The notes: generated by a model not told the origin, from the letters alone. Positions 8,787 through 19,435 are shown, numbered from the stretch's first letter. The stretch: 64,000 bases of DNA from Streptomyces sp. NRRL B-1347 (GCF_000720325.1 NZ_JOJM01000015.1:71433-135432), one strand, 5' to 3'. Numbers and translations: made by a program.

Positions 8787-11486
8787 ATGGAACCGACCGA
8801 GAGCGTCGCCCCGGACTCATGGCTGCGGTCGCGCCTGCGGCGCGGGCTCGGCGCGCTGCGGTGCCGCCGCGCCGCCCGGTCGGCCGCGGGCGCCCTCCCC
8901 GACGGTGACGAGCAGGCCGAACGGCCCGCCCAGGCACCCGAGTTCCGCCCCCGCGAGCGGGCCTGGACGCACGGCGGCACCCTCGTCGACGACCCCGTTC
9001 CACCGGCCTGGGGGTCGTCTCCCGGCTGCGGAACAGGCTTTTCCGGCCCAGCTGGCGCCGTACAGGGGGGAGTAACGGGTGTACGGGGTACGGCTGTTGG
9101 TGAGGGACCGGAAGCGGGCGGGCGGGACGCGCCCGGGCGGGGCGGCGGAGGTCGAGGAACGTCAGGCCCGGCGGAGGCTGGTGTGACGGCGAGTGCCGAA
9201 GACGCGCGGCGGAGTGCGACAGGCGGAAGTGCCCCCGGAGCGCGGGGCGGTGCGGGTGGTGCGGGCGGGCCTTCCGGCGTGCGGGGCGCGGTGAGCGCGG
9301 CTGCCGGCGGATCCGTCGCCGGGCGCCGCGGGCGCCGGCGCGGCGGGCCCGCGGCGCACGAGCGCGCCGTGGACCAGCCGGACGGGCTCGACGGCCTGGA
9401 CGGCATGGAGCAGGACGGCCGCGGCTGGCAGCTGCTGCCCATGGCCGTCGTCGCGGCCGCCGCGATCGTGCTCGGCACCGGCTTCTTCCACGCCTTCACC
9501 GGCGGCCACCCGCTGTTCCCCTCCGGCACGGTCGGCTGGTCGCTCGCCGTCCTGACCGGCCTCATCGTCGGCCACCTCGTCGCGCTCGGCCGCGACCGCT
9601 GGTGGGGCGGCACGGGCTCCGGCGGCGCGCTCACCGTCGCGGTCCTCCTGCTGTACGGCTGGATGCCCGCGGGCATGGTCAGCCTCACCGTCGTCGTCCT
9701 CGTGGGCGTCGCCCGCCGCCACCGCTGGCGCCAAGGCGTGCTGCACGGCGCCGTCGACATCCTGGGCATCGGCGCGGGCGCGCTCACGCTCGCCGCGTTC
9801 GGCACCGCACCGGCCGCCGACTCGCCCTGGAATCCCGAGAGTTGGGACCTGTACACGGCCCCGGAGGTGGGCCTCGTCGCCGTCGCGTACCTGGCCGTCA
9901 CCCGCGTCCTGCTCTGGTACGTGCACGCCCCGCGCACCGGCGCGCTGCCCACCGTCACCCGCACCGCGCTGGTCCGCCAGGGCCTGCTCGGCGTGGCCCT
10001 GCTCGGCATCGCCCCGCTGATCTGCGTCGTCGCGATGTCGCTCCCGCTGCTCCTGCCGCTGTTCACCATCCCGCTCGTCGCGCTCGACTCGACGCTGTGG
10101 ATCGCCCGGGCCAGAGCCGAGGAGCAGCTGCGCGACCCGCTCACCGGCCTTCCCAACCGGCAGTGGCTCCTGGAGCGGACCTGGACGGCCCTGGACGACG
10201 CCGAGCGCATCGGCGCCCGCTCCGCCCTGATGCTGATCGACATGGACCGCTTCCGCTCGGTCAACGACACCCTCGGGCACCTCGCGGGCGACCGGCTCCT
10301 GCTCCAGATCGCCGACCGGCTGCGGCTCGCGCTCCCGCGCGGCGCGGAGGCGGCCCGGCTCGGCGGCGACGAGTTCGCGGTGCTCCTTCCCGTCGCCGAC
10401 TCCACGACGTCCGCGCAGCGCGTCGCCCGCCAGCTCGTCGGCGCTCTCGGTTCCCCGTTGGACCTCGACGGCCTCACCCTGGTCCTGGAGGCCAGCGCCG
10501 GACTCGCCGTCTTCCCCGACCACGCGCTCGACGCGGAGGGCCTGCTGCGCCGCGCGGACGTCGCGATGTACCAGGCCAAGCGGGACCGCACGGGCGTGGA
10601 GGTGTACGAGTCCAAGCGTGACTCCAACACCCCTGACCGCCTGGGCCTGTTGGGCGATCTGCGCCGCGCCCTGGACGCGGGCGACGTGGAGCTGCACTAC
10701 CAGCCGAAGGTCCGCTTCGACGGCGAGGTGGCGGGCCTGGAGGCGCTGGTGCGCTGGGTGCACCCCGAGCGCGGCAAGGTGCCGCCGGACGAGTTCATCG
10801 CCATCGCCGAGTCGTCGGGCCTCATGCCGCACCTGACCGAGTACGTCCTGGAGTCGGCCCTCGCCCAGGTCGCCAGATGGCGCTCCCAGGGCCTGAACGT
10901 CCCCGTCGCGGTGAACGTGTCCCCGCGCGACGTGCACACCCCCGGTTTCGCGGGCGCCGTCGCCGCGCGGCTCGCCCGCCACGGCGTGCCCGCGGGCGCG
11001 CTCCAGCTGGAGATAACGGAACACGTGCTCCTGGAGGACCCGCAGCGCGCCGCCGACACCCTCGCCGGGCTCACCGGGCACGGCGTGAAGATGTCCCTCG
11101 ACGACTTCGGCACCGGGTACTCCTCCCTGGTGCACCTGCGCCGCCTGCCGGTGAGCGAGCTGAAGATCGACCGCTCCTTCGTGGCCCGGCTCGCCGTCGA
11201 CACCGAGGACGCCGAGATCGTCCGCTGCACCGTCGACCTCGCGCACTCCCTCGGGCTGCTCGTCGTCGCCGAGGGCGTCGAGGACGACGAGACCTGGGAG
11301 CGGCTCCGCGACCTCGGCTGCGACGCGGTGCAGGGGTGGCTCGTCGCCGCGGCCATGCCGCCGAGCGAGACCACGGCGTGGCTGCGGGCCCGCGGCGAGG
11401 GCGCCACGCACCGGCCCGTCGACCCGGCGCCCGGCCCCGCAGCCCCGGACCCGACGCCGCCGTCGCCGAGCCGCGCCGTGCAGTGA
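8787..11486 (+). CDS. rmdB: Membrane GGDEF-EAL c-di-GMP enzyme (RmdB-like)
   Basis: From ATG 8787 this is 899 residues. After a variable N-terminal region there is a block of hydrophobic helices (about 210-445), then GGDEF (intact GGDEF at 526-530) and EAL (intact EAL at 652-654, DDFGTG at 772-777) domains. The position just downstream of ligA and the architecture match RmdB, which in Streptomyces coelicolor acts mainly as a c-di-GMP phosphodiesterase needed for normal morphological development. GAGAGGGA precedes ATG 8787, but codon bias collapses over roughly 9000-9370, so the true start could be GTG 9369 or ATG 9405 (about 705 or 693 residues). Function call firm; start uncertain. Confidence 0.85.
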   Translation: MEPTESVAPDSWLRSRLRRGLGALRCRRAARSAAGALPDGDEQAERPAQAPEFRPRERAWTHGGTLVDDPVPPAWGSSPGCGTGFSGPAGAVQGGVTGVRGTAVGEGPEAGGRDAPGRGGGGRGTSGPAEAGVTASAEDARRSATGGSAPGARGGAGGAGGPSGVRGAVSAAAGGSVAGRRGRRRGGPAAHERAVDQPDGLDGLDGMEQDGRGWQLLPMAVVAAAAIVLGTGFFHAFTGGHPLFPSGTVGWSLAVLTGLIVGHLVALGRDRWWGGTGSGGALTVAVLLLYGWMPAGMVSLTVVVLVGVARRHRWRQGVLHGAVDILGIGAGALTLAAFGTAPAADSPWNPESWDLYTAPEVGLVAVAYLAVTRVLLWYVHAPRTGALPTVTRTALVRQGLLGVALLGIAPLICVVAMSLPLLLPLFTIPLVALDSTLWIARARAEEQLRDPLTGLPNRQWLLERTWTALDDAERIGARSALMLIDMDRFRSVNDTLGHLAGDRLLLQIADRLRLALPRGAEAARLGGDEFAVLLPVADSTTSAQRVARQLVGALGSPLDLDGLTLVLEASAGLAVFPDHALDAEGLLRRADVAMYQAKRDRTGVEVYESKRDSNTPDRLGLLGDLRRALDAGDVELHYQPKVRFDGEVAGLEALVRWVHPERGKVPPDEFIAIAESSGLMPHLTEYVLESALAQVARWRSQGLNVPVAVNVSPRDVHTPGFAGAVAARLARHGVPAGALQLEITEHVLLEDPQRAADTLAGLTGHGVKMSLDDFGTGYSSLVHLRRLPVSELKIDRSFVARLAVDTEDAEIVRCTVDLAHSLGLLVVAEGVEDDETWERLRDLGCDAVQGWLVAAAMPPSETTAWLRARGEGATHRPVDPAPGPAAPDPTPPSPSRAVQ

Positions 11487-11529
11487 CCCGGCGGGGGCGG
11501 GCCGCGTCCGCCGTGCTGCCCGCCCGCCC

Positions 11530-11547
11530 TCAGACGCCGGACGTGCT
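11530..11547 (-). repeat. Degenerate copy of the CAAACGCCGGACGGGCTG repeat
   Basis: CAGACGCCGGACGTGCT matches the dispersed repeat core with a few changes. Read on the minus strand it supplies the last codons and the stop of the GT87 gene. Confidence 0.55.
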
Positions 11548-12864
11548 CTTCTCCCGCTGCCCGGCCTCGTCCCCGAGCAGGGGGCGCTCGAGGCTCCGCG
11601 GACGTGAAGGCCGCGCCCGGTGGGTGACGGCCGCCCACACCACGTAGCCGACCCCCAGCCACACGTACGCGTTGCCGACGACCACGTGGAACGGGTCCCA
11701 CTGGAGCTCGCGCTGCCAGTGCGGCACGTACCAGAGCAGGCCGTAGGGGAGGAGCGGGCGGGACGGGTCCCAGGTGCCGAAGCCATCGATACGGATCGGC
11801 CACGCCGCGAACAGCGCGAACAGGCCAGCCGCCCACAGCCACGCGGACGCCGTGCGCCGCCGGAGCGCCGCGTCCGCCGCCAGGACGAGCCCGGGCACGA
11901 TCCACACCCAGTGGTGGGTCCACGACAGCGGCGAGCAGACCAGCATCAGGGCGCCCACCACGCACACCGCGACCAGCTCACGCCCCCGCCGCGAGGCCCG
12001 TGCCGCCGCGCCGAACCCGGCCACGGCGAGCACCCCGCACACCGCTCCCCACCCGGGCCCGCCGACGCCGTCGCCGCCGAGGCCGAAGCGGACGAAGAGC
12101 CCGTTCAGGGACTGGTTCGCCAGATACTCGCGGCCGCCCGCGCTGCCCGCGAACGCCCCGCCCCAGAAGTCCGCCGACGCCTCCGGCAGCGCCCACCAGC
12201 CGCCCGCGACCGTCGCCGCGAAGACGGCCGACGCCACGCCCGCCGCCCGGTAGCGCCGGGTGAGCAGCAGATACACGACGAAAAGGCCGGGGGTGAGCTT
12301 CAGACCCGCCGCGAGGCCGATGCCCACGCCCTTCCAGAGGCGGCGGTCGGGCGTGGCCAGGTCGGTCAGGACGAGCGCGAGCAGGACCAGGTTGACCTGC
12401 CCGAAGTCCAGGTTCTGCAGCACCGGCTCGGTCCACAGCGCGAGGCCGCACACCGCGAGCGCGCACCCGGCGGTGGCCGGTCCCGGGCGCCGCCCGGCCA
12501 TCCGGGCCGCCGCCCAGGCGGCAAGGGCCATCGCCGCGAGGGAGATGCCCGCCATCAGCCGGGCGGCGACGGTCAGGTCCAGATCGCTCAGGGCGCGGAA
12601 GGGGAGCAGGGCGACGGGCGGATAGAGGTACGGCAGCGCGTGCACGCCGAACTTCCCGCCGTAGAGCTCGTGCTCCGGCGCGGTCGCCGCGTCCAGGTAG
12701 ACGCTGAGGTCCGCGGGGGTGCGGTGGGCCGCGTAGGTCGGGTCGTTGATCAGGCTCCACCACGCGGTGAGCGACAGGGCCAGGGCGAGGGCTCCGGCGC
12801 CGAGCACCGCGGGTCCTGGCCAGGGGCCTTTCGCCCCGGGGAATTGCATGCGCATGCCGCGCAT
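11530..12864 (-). CDS. GT87-family membrane mannosyltransferase
   Basis: A polytopic protein of 444 residues with about ten hydrophobic segments and the DUF2029/GT87 pattern: an early periplasmic DLSVYLDAA region carrying the conserved Asp, then PYLYPPVALLPF, NLDFGQVNLVLLALVL and GLAAGLKLTPGLF. Members are polyprenyl-phosphomannose-dependent alpha-mannosyltransferases acting outside the membrane; the acceptor is unknown. ATG 12864 is preferred because GAGG stands nine bases upstream; ATGs at 12855 and 12849 are alternatives. The open frame further upstream is only translation of a dispersed repeat. The stop codon itself (…TSGV-TGA) lies in a degenerate copy of that same repeat. Confidence 0.85.
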   Translation of the reverse strand: MRGMRMQFPGAKGPWPGPAVLGAGALALALSLTAWWSLINDPTYAAHRTPADLSVYLDAATAPEHELYGGKFGVHALPYLYPPVALLPFRALSDLDLTVAARLMAGISLAAMALAAWAAARMAGRRPGPATAGCALAVCGLALWTEPVLQNLDFGQVNLVLLALVLTDLATPDRRLWKGVGIGLAAGLKLTPGLFVVYLLLTRRYRAAGVASAVFAATVAGGWWALPEASADFWGGAFAGSAGGREYLANQSLNGLFVRFGLGGDGVGGPGWGAVCGVLAVAGFGAAARASRRGRELVAVCVVGALMLVCSPLSWTHHWVWIVPGLVLAADAALRRRTASAWLWAAGLFALFAAWPIRIDGFGTWDPSRPLLPYGLLWYVPHWQRELQWDPFHVVVGNAYVWLGVGYVVWAAVTHRARPSRPRSLERPLLGDEAGQREKSTSGV

Positions 12865-12936
12865 GCTGCGCTGCCTCGGGCCGGGCGGGGGTGCAGCGCA
12901 CCGGGGCCGGCCAATTGTCGTACCGCGACATCCCTC

Positions 12937-13038
12937 GCGGGGCGCCCCAGGCCCGCCCCTTCCCGAACAAGGGGGCTCCGCCCCCTTGGACCCCCGAATC
13001 GGCGCTCCGCGCCTCGTCCTCAAACGCCGGACGGGCTG
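12937..13038 (+). repeat. Full-length dispersed palindromic repeat (about 100 bp)
   Basis: The element runs GCGGGGCGCCCCAGGCCCGC, then a GGGGGCTCCGCCCCC hairpin, CGGCGCTCCGCGCC, and ends in CAAACGCCGGACGGGCTG (13021-13038). The same order recurs at 28324-28405, 38236-38294 and 50431-50533, so it is a repeat family and not a gene-specific terminator. Confidence 0.8.
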
Positions 13039-13090
13039 AAAGATCTCCGCTGCGCGCTCGTTCCTGTCTGCGGCCCGCAGCGGCACTGAT

Positions 13091-13118
13091 CAGCCCGTCC
13101 GGCGTTTGAGGACGAGCG
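13091..13118 (-). repeat. Inverted copy of the repeat core
   Basis: CAGCCCGTCCGGCGTTTG (13091-13108) plus AGGACGAG is the reverse complement of the core at 13021-13038, with 52 bp between them. Together they could fold into a long hairpin. Confidence 0.8.
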
Positions 13119-13224
13119 CGTCTGCGCGGTGAAAGGGCGGGTGGGTGGGGGAAAGCCCGGGCTTCGCCCGTCGAGCGCGCCCCCGCGAGAGGAAAGCGTT
13201 TCGCGGTCAGCGGGGCCCGCCCCA

Positions 13225-13230
13225 TAGGAT
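13225..13230 (+). promoter_or_regulatory. Possible -10 element for gatC
   Basis: TAGGAT resembles the sigma-HrdB -10 consensus and stands 40 bp before the gatC ATG. No convincing -35 is present at 17-18 bp. Confidence 0.35.
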
Positions 13231-13270
13231 TGGGTCCAAATCCATCACGCTCACCCCAGAGGATCGCTGC

Positions 13271-13567
13271 ATGCCTGGCATCACGCGCGAGGAGGTCGCT
13301 CACCTCGCCCGCCTTGCACGTCTGGAGTTGAAGGACGAAGAGCTCGACCACTTCGCCGGACAGCTCGACGACATCATCGGCGCGGTCGCCCGCGTCTCGG
13401 AGGTCGCCGACCAAGACGTACCGCCGACCTCCCACCCGCTGCCGCTGACGAACGTCATGCGCGCGGACGAGGTCCGTCCGTCGCTCACCCCCGAGCAGGC
13501 GCTCTCGGGCGCCCCGGCCCAGGAGCAGCAGCGTTTCAAGGTGCCGCAGATCCTGGGGGAGGACTAA
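13271..13567 (+). CDS. gatC: Asp/Glu-tRNA amidotransferase subunit C
   Basis: A 98-residue GatC, the small subunit that wraps around GatA and stabilises the amidotransferase. The N-terminal [20 protein letters not shown] and the C-terminal FKVPQILGE are family hallmarks. ATG 13271 is chosen because GAGGATCG precedes it and the homology starts there; the longer open frame upstream is repeat-flanking DNA. The gatA start follows six bases after the stop, so gatC-gatA-small gene-gatB is one operon. The complex converts Glu-tRNA(Gln) to Gln-tRNA(Gln), and sometimes Asp-tRNA(Asn). Confidence 0.96.
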   Translation: MPGITREEVAHLARLARLELKDEELDHFAGQLDDIIGAVARVSEVADQDVPPTSHPLPLTNVMRADEVRPSLTPEQALSGAPAQEQQRFKVPQILGED

Positions 13568-13573
13568 CCGAAC

Positions 13574-15072
<1,499 letters not shown>

Positions 15073-15076
<4 letters not shown>

Positions 15077-15318
15077 GCAACAAGACGCTGGCCAAGGCCA
15101 AGGGCTTCAAGAAGTCCAGGACCGGCACGTATCTGTCCATCGGCACCACCGCCTTCGGTGCGCTCAGCACGCTCAAGCAGGTCAAGAAGGCCCGTGCCGA
15201 GCACGACGCGCTGCAGCTCGTCGACGCCGTCGTCTCCGCGGCCGCCATCGTCACCGGCATCGCCATCCTGGTGCGCGAGCTCAAGCGCATCGGTGACGAC
15301 GACGTTCTGCTCGGCTGA
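15073..15318 (+). CDS. Small conserved membrane protein inside the gat operon
   Basis: An 81-residue basic protein starting at GTG 15073, overlapping the gatA stop. The N-terminus is Lys-rich ([15 protein letters not shown]) and residues about 48-68 form one hydrophobic segment ([18 protein letters not shown]) followed by a charged tail. A small gene in this slot between gatA and gatB is a regular feature of Streptomyces chromosomes. No function is known; it is not part of the GatCAB enzyme as characterised. Overlap with gatA and the 18-nt gap to gatB make co-expression nearly certain. Confidence 0.85.
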
Positions 15319-15336
15319 GAGGGAAGTTCCAACACC

Positions 15337-16854
15337 GTGACTGTCACGACCACCCCCGAGCTGATGTCGTACGAGGACGCGCTCGCGTCGTACGACCCCG
15401 TCATGGGCCTCGAGGTCCACGTCGAGCTCGGCACCAAGACGAAGATGTTCTGCGGCTGCTCCACTGAGCTCAAGCAGGACGCCAACTCGCAGACCTGCCC
15501 GACCTGCCTCGGCCTGCCCGGCGCCCTGCCGGTCGTCAACGCCGTCGGCGTCGAGTCCGCGATCAAGATCGGTCTCGCGCTGCACTGCGAGATCGCCGAG
15601 TGGTGCCGCTTCGCCCGGAAGAACTACTTCTATCCGGACATGCCGAAGAACTTCCAGACCTCCCAGTACGACGAGCCGATCGCCTTCAACGGCTATCTGG
15701 ACGTCCAGCTGGAGGACGGCGAGGTCTTCCGCGTGGAGATCGAGCGCGCCCACATGGAGGAGGACACCGGCAAGTCGACGCACGTCGGCGGTGCCACCGG
15801 CCGCATCCACGGCGCCTCGCACTCGCTGCTCGACTACAACCGCGCGGGCATCCCCCTCATCGAGATCGTCACCAAGCCGATCGTCGGTGCCGGGGAGCGC
15901 GCCCCCGAGGTCGCCAAGGCGTACGTCGCCGAGCTGCGCGAGCTCATCAAGGCGCTCGGCGTCTCCGAGGCCCGCATGGAGCAGGGCCAGATGCGCTGCG
16001 ACGTGAACCTCTCGCTGCGGCCGCACGGCCGGGAGAAGTTCGGCACCCGCTCCGAGACGAAGAACGTGAACTCGCTGCGGTCCGTGGAGCGCGCCGCGCG
16101 CTACGAGATCCAGCGGCACGCGGCCGTGCTCTCCTCCGGCGGCACGATCATCCAGGAGACCCGGCACTTCCACGAGGACGACGGCTCCACCACGTCGGGC
16201 CGGGTGAAGGAGGAGGCGGAGGACTACCGCTACTTCCCCGAGCCCGACCTGGTGCCGGTGGCCCCGTCCCGCGAGTGGGTCGAGGCCCTGCGCGCGGAGC
16301 TGCCGGAGCTGCCGCTCGCCCAGCGCAACCGGCTGCGCGAGGAGTGGGGCGTCTCCGCCCACGACATGCAGTCGATCCTCAACGCCGGTGCGATCGGCCC
16401 GATCGTCGCCACCATCAACGCGGGCGCGGACGCCGTGTCGGCGCGCAAGTGGTGGATGGGCGAGCTCGCGCGCAACGCGAACGAGCAGGGCGTCGACCTC
16501 GGCGCGCTGCCCATCACGCCGGAGCAGGTGGCCCGCGTGAGCGAGCTCGTCGCCTCCGGTGACCTGAACGACAAGCTGGCCCGTCAGGTCATCGACGGCG
16601 TGCTCAAGGGCGAGGGCGACCCCGACCAGGTCGTCGAGAAGCGCGGCCTGAAGGTCGTCTCGGACGACGGCGCCCTGACGGCGGCCGTCGAGGAGGCCAT
16701 CGCGGGCAACCCGGCCATCGCGGACAAGATCCGCGGCGGCAAGGTCGCCGCGGCCGGCGCGCTGGTCGGCGCGGTCATGAAGGCCACCCGTGGCCAGGCC
16801 GACGCGGCCCGCGTCAGGGAGCTCATCCTGGAGCAGCTGGGCGTCGAGGGCTGA
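15337..16854 (+). CDS. gatB: Asp/Glu-tRNA amidotransferase subunit B
   Basis: A 505-residue GatB, the kinase/transferase subunit that phosphorylates the mischarged aminoacyl-tRNA and transfers ammonia. The opening motif [18 protein letters not shown] and the later [17 protein letters not shown] segment are diagnostic, and the C-terminal YqeY-like tail domain (about 360-505) is complete. GTG 15337 is used, with GAGAGGGAAG upstream. It is the last gene of the gat operon and is followed by a strong hairpin. Confidence 0.97.
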   Translation: MTVTTTPELMSYEDALASYDPVMGLEVHVELGTKTKMFCGCSTELKQDANSQTCPTCLGLPGALPVVNAVGVESAIKIGLALHCEIAEWCRFARKNYFYPDMPKNFQTSQYDEPIAFNGYLDVQLEDGEVFRVEIERAHMEEDTGKSTHVGGATGRIHGASHSLLDYNRAGIPLIEIVTKPIVGAGERAPEVAKAYVAELRELIKALGVSEARMEQGQMRCDVNLSLRPHGREKFGTRSETKNVNSLRSVERAARYEIQRHAAVLSSGGTIIQETRHFHEDDGSTTSGRVKEEAEDYRYFPEPDLVPVAPSREWVEALRAELPELPLAQRNRLREEWGVSAHDMQSILNAGAIGPIVATINAGADAVSARKWWMGELARNANEQGVDLGALPITPEQVARVSELVASGDLNDKLARQVIDGVLKGEGDPDQVVEKRGLKVVSDDGALTAAVEEAIAGNPAIADKIRGGKVAAAGALVGAVMKATRGQADAARVRELILEQLGVEG

Positions 16855-16878
16855 CACCCGCGCTTCTCCGCGCACGAC

Positions 16879-16913
16879 AGGGGCGCCGCATCCGGATCGG
16901 GTGCGGCGCCCCT
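16879..16913 (+). terminator. Hairpin terminator of the gat operon
   Basis: AGGGGCGCCGCA (16879-16890) and TGCGGCGCCCCT (16902-16913) form a perfect 12-bp stem with an 11-nt loop, 24 bp after the gatB stop. Directly after it, CGCCCCTTCGCGTGTGCGG-like units repeat imperfectly to about 16980. Confidence 0.8.
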
Positions 16914-17067
16914 TCGCGTGCGCGGGGGCCGGGGCGGCTTCGCGTGTGCGGCGCCCCTTCGCGTGTGCGGGGCCCCAGGGCGGCGGCAAAGCGCCGACGT
17001 TCACCGCGACTTCGGTCCTCGGCCTTCCCTCTGCAACCAGGAGTCACTACCGTCCCAGCTCAGCAGA

Positions 17068-17093
17068 CCAATGGATCACCGGACAACCATTGG
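17068..17093. promoter_or_regulatory. Inverted repeat upstream of phospholipase C gene
   Basis: CCAATGG (17068-17074) and CCATTGG (17087-17093) are perfect inverted arms separated by 12 bp, 20 bp before the GTG start. An operator role is plausible but no regulator is assigned. Confidence 0.35.
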
Positions 17094-17113
17094 GTGTCGA
17101 CTGGAGGTTGGGC

Positions 17114-19210
17114 GTGGCAGCGGAGATTTCGCGCAGACGGTTGATGGCAGTGGGCGGTGGCGCGCTCGGCGCCGCCACGGTCGGGTCCTTCCTGCCGCCG
17201 TCGCTTCAGGAAGCGCTCGCGAAGGAGCCGCCGAAGGGCGGGCTCGACGCCATCGAGCACGTCGTCATCCTGATGCAGGAGAACCGGTCCTTCGACCACT
17301 ACTTCGGCACCCTGCGGGGCGTACGCGGCTTCGGCGACCGCAACGCCATCCAACTGCCCAGCGGCAAGAGCGTGTTCGAGCAGCCCGGCGCGGGGAGGGC
17401 CGTGCTGCCGTTCCCGGTGCGCGACGCCGCCGCCACGCAGAAGAAGGACCTCCAGTACATCGGCGCCCTCGACCACTCCTGGAAGGGCGGCGCCAAGGCC
17501 TGGCACGACGGCTGGATGGACGGCTGGGTGACGGCCAAGACCGCCGCCACGATGGCGTACTACACGCGCCAGGACATCCCGCTGCACTACGAACTCGCCG
17601 ACACCTTCACGATCTGCGACGCCTACCACTCGTCCATCCACACCTCCACCAGCCCCAACCGCAACCACCTGTGGAGCGGCAAGACGGGCTTCGAGGCGAC
17701 CGGAAAGCGGGCCGTCGACAACGACGCGTACGACGAGGGCAAGCACCCCGGCTACGACTGGGGGACGTACGCCGAGCGCCTGGAGAAGGCGGGCGTGAGC
17801 TGGCAGACGTACACCGAGTGGGAGAACTTCACCGACAACCAGATCGAGTTCTTCACCACCTTCAAGGCCATCGCCCGCAAGGCGCTCGCCACGACGGAAT
17901 TCACGTTCATGGAGGCCTTCTACGCCAAGGTCCGCGACGCCAAGGACGAGACGGAGCGGGCCAAGCTGCTCGCCGCGCTCGACGCCGGGGTCAAGACGCT
18001 GACCCGGCGCGAGCGCTCGCTCTTCGAGCGGGGCCTCAGGCGGGTGCCGACCGGCACGCTGGCCGAGACGTTCGCGCGGGACGTCGCGCGCGGCAAGCTG
18101 GCGAAGGTCAGCTACCTGGTGCCGTCCGCCCTGGACTCCGAGCACCCTTCCGTCTCCTCGCCGATCCACAGCGCCACCATCGTCTACAAGGTCCTGGACG
18201 CGCTCGCCTCGCACCCCGAGGTGTGGCGGCGCACCGCCGTGTTCATCAACTACGACGAGAACGACGGCTTCTTCGACCACGTGCCGCCGCCCGTGCCGGG
18301 CGCCGACGACCCCGACGGCGCCGAGGAGCGCTGGCAGGGCCTGCCGACCGGGCTCGGCGCCCGCGTGCCGATGCTCGTCGTGTCGCCCTGGAGCGTCGGC
18401 GGGTACGTGTCGTCCGAGGTCTTCGACCACACCTCCGTGGTGCGCTTCCTGGAGCGGTGGACCGGCGTGCGCGAGCCCAACATCGGCGCCTGGCGCCGCC
18501 AGGTCGCCGGCGATCTGACCGGAGCCTTCGACTTCGACCGCGGCCACCGGCAGCCGGAGGTGGAGCAGCCCGGCGCGATCCCGCCGTTCAGCGGCCGCTG
18601 GCAGCCGCAGCCGCCGGTCCAGCAGACGATGCCGCGCCAGGAGCCGGGCGTGCGCCGGGCGCGCCCGCTGCCCTACCAGCCGGACGCCGACGCCCGGCCC
18701 GCCAAGGACGGCACGCTCACGGTGCGGCTGCGCAACGGCGGCCGGCGCAGCGCGCACTTCGCGCTGTACCCGTACGCCGGGGAGTTCCCGATACCGCAGC
18801 ACCAGGACGTCCGGCACGAGGGCCGCTGGTCCGTGCCGCTGCGGGGGGACGCCTACCGCTTCACGGTCACCGGGCCGAACGGGTTCCGGCGCGAGTTCGC
18901 GGGCGGCAAGGACGGCGTCGCCGCGCTCTCCTCGGCGATCACCCGGCGCGAGCTGCACCTCACCGTCGCCAACCGGGGCAAGGAGCCGCTGGTCTTCACC
19001 GTCAAGCCGCTCGGGTACGTGGACGAGGACGACGTCCGGCGGCGCACCCGGACGGTGCGCGTGCGGCCGGGCAGCAGCCGCACCCTCGCCTGGCGGACGT
19101 CGGACGAGCGCGGCTGGTACGACGTCGAGGTGACGGCCGCGGGCGACGAGACCTTCCGGCGGCGGCTGATGGGCCACATCGAGAACGGCCGCGCCGGCGT
19201 GTCGGGCTGA
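17114..19210 (+). CDS. Phosphocholine-specific phospholipase C, Tat-exported
   Basis: A 698-residue secreted phosphoesterase of the acidic phosphatase/phospholipase C superfamily, expected to cleave phosphatidylcholine to diacylglycerol and phosphocholine. The start is GTG 17114 behind GGAGG. The N-terminus has a twin-arginine signal (ISRRRLMAVGGGALGAATVG), so export is folded, via Tat. The catalytic domain opens with HVVILMQENRSFDHYFGTL, the family signature, and contains NYDENDGFFDHVPPP. The last two hundred residues are two beta domains of the DUF756 type usual in non-hemolytic enzymes. A monocistronic unit bounded by hairpins. Streptomyces homologues are often phosphate regulated; no clear PHO box was seen. 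Confidence 0.9.
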   Translation: MAAEISRRRLMAVGGGALGAATVGSFLPPSLQEALAKEPPKGGLDAIEHVVILMQENRSFDHYFGTLRGVRGFGDRNAIQLPSGKSVFEQPGAGRAVLPFPVRDAAATQKKDLQYIGALDHSWKGGAKAWHDGWMDGWVTAKTAATMAYYTRQDIPLHYELADTFTICDAYHSSIHTSTSPNRNHLWSGKTGFEATGKRAVDNDAYDEGKHPGYDWGTYAERLEKAGVSWQTYTEWENFTDNQIEFFTTFKAIARKALATTEFTFMEAFYAKVRDAKDETERAKLLAALDAGVKTLTRRERSLFERGLRRVPTGTLAETFARDVARGKLAKVSYLVPSALDSEHPSVSSPIHSATIVYKVLDALASHPEVWRRTAVFINYDENDGFFDHVPPPVPGADDPDGAEERWQGLPTGLGARVPMLVVSPWSVGGYVSSEVFDHTSVVRFLERWTGVREPNIGAWRRQVAGDLTGAFDFDRGHRQPEVEQPGAIPPFSGRWQPQPPVQQTMPRQEPGVRRARPLPYQPDADARPAKDGTLTVRLRNGGRRSAHFALYPYAGEFPIPQHQDVRHEGRWSVPLRGDAYRFTVTGPNGFRREFAGGKDGVAALSSAITRRELHLTVANRGKEPLVFTVKPLGYVDEDDVRRRTRTVRVRPGSSRTLAWRTSDERGWYDVEVTAAGDETFRRRLMGHIENGRAGVSG

Positions 19211-19232
19211 CCCGCCCGACGGCCGTGGTGCG

Positions 19233-19261
19233 GGGGCATACGGGCGTGGCCCGTGTGCCCC
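19233..19261 (+). terminator. Hairpin terminator after phospholipase C gene
   Basis: GGGGCATACGGGC (19233-19245) pairs with GCCCGTGTGCCCC (19249-19261) through a three-base loop, with one G-U wobble; 22 bp after the stop. Confidence 0.7.
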
Positions 19262-19403
19262 TGTGTGACGTCCGGGGTGCGTGGGCCTGAACGGAGCTGC
19301 CTGAGCTGTTGTGAGGCTGGACACGAAACGGACTAAGGATCTCCGGTGGCTGTCAGAGTGGCTCCGCATGGCCCATCCCGGTCATGTCGCCGCACAAGCG
19401 GCC

Positions 19404-19435
19404 ACATGATCTTTACCTGTCCATGCCGATCATGT
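19404..19435. promoter_or_regulatory. Inverted repeat, candidate operator for MMPL gene
   Basis: ACATGATC and GATCATGT are perfect 8-bp arms 16 bp apart, about 95 bp before the MMPL start. It may bind a dimeric repressor such as a TetR or MarR protein; none is encoded next to it. Confidence 0.35.

Larger units (their letters stand above)
12865..13270. other. 406-bp intergenic region, GT87 to gatC
   Basis: Between the divergent starts of the GT87 gene and gatC lie a full-length dispersed repeat, an inverted second copy of its core, and a gatC-proximal promoter-like TAGGAT. Open frames through the repeat show no separate protein I can support. Confidence 0.6.

Noticed and set aside
12865..13086. 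N-terminal extension of the GT87 protein from 13086
   Set aside because: The extra 74 residues are translation of the dispersed repeat; ATG 12864 has a ribosome site and the family N-terminus.
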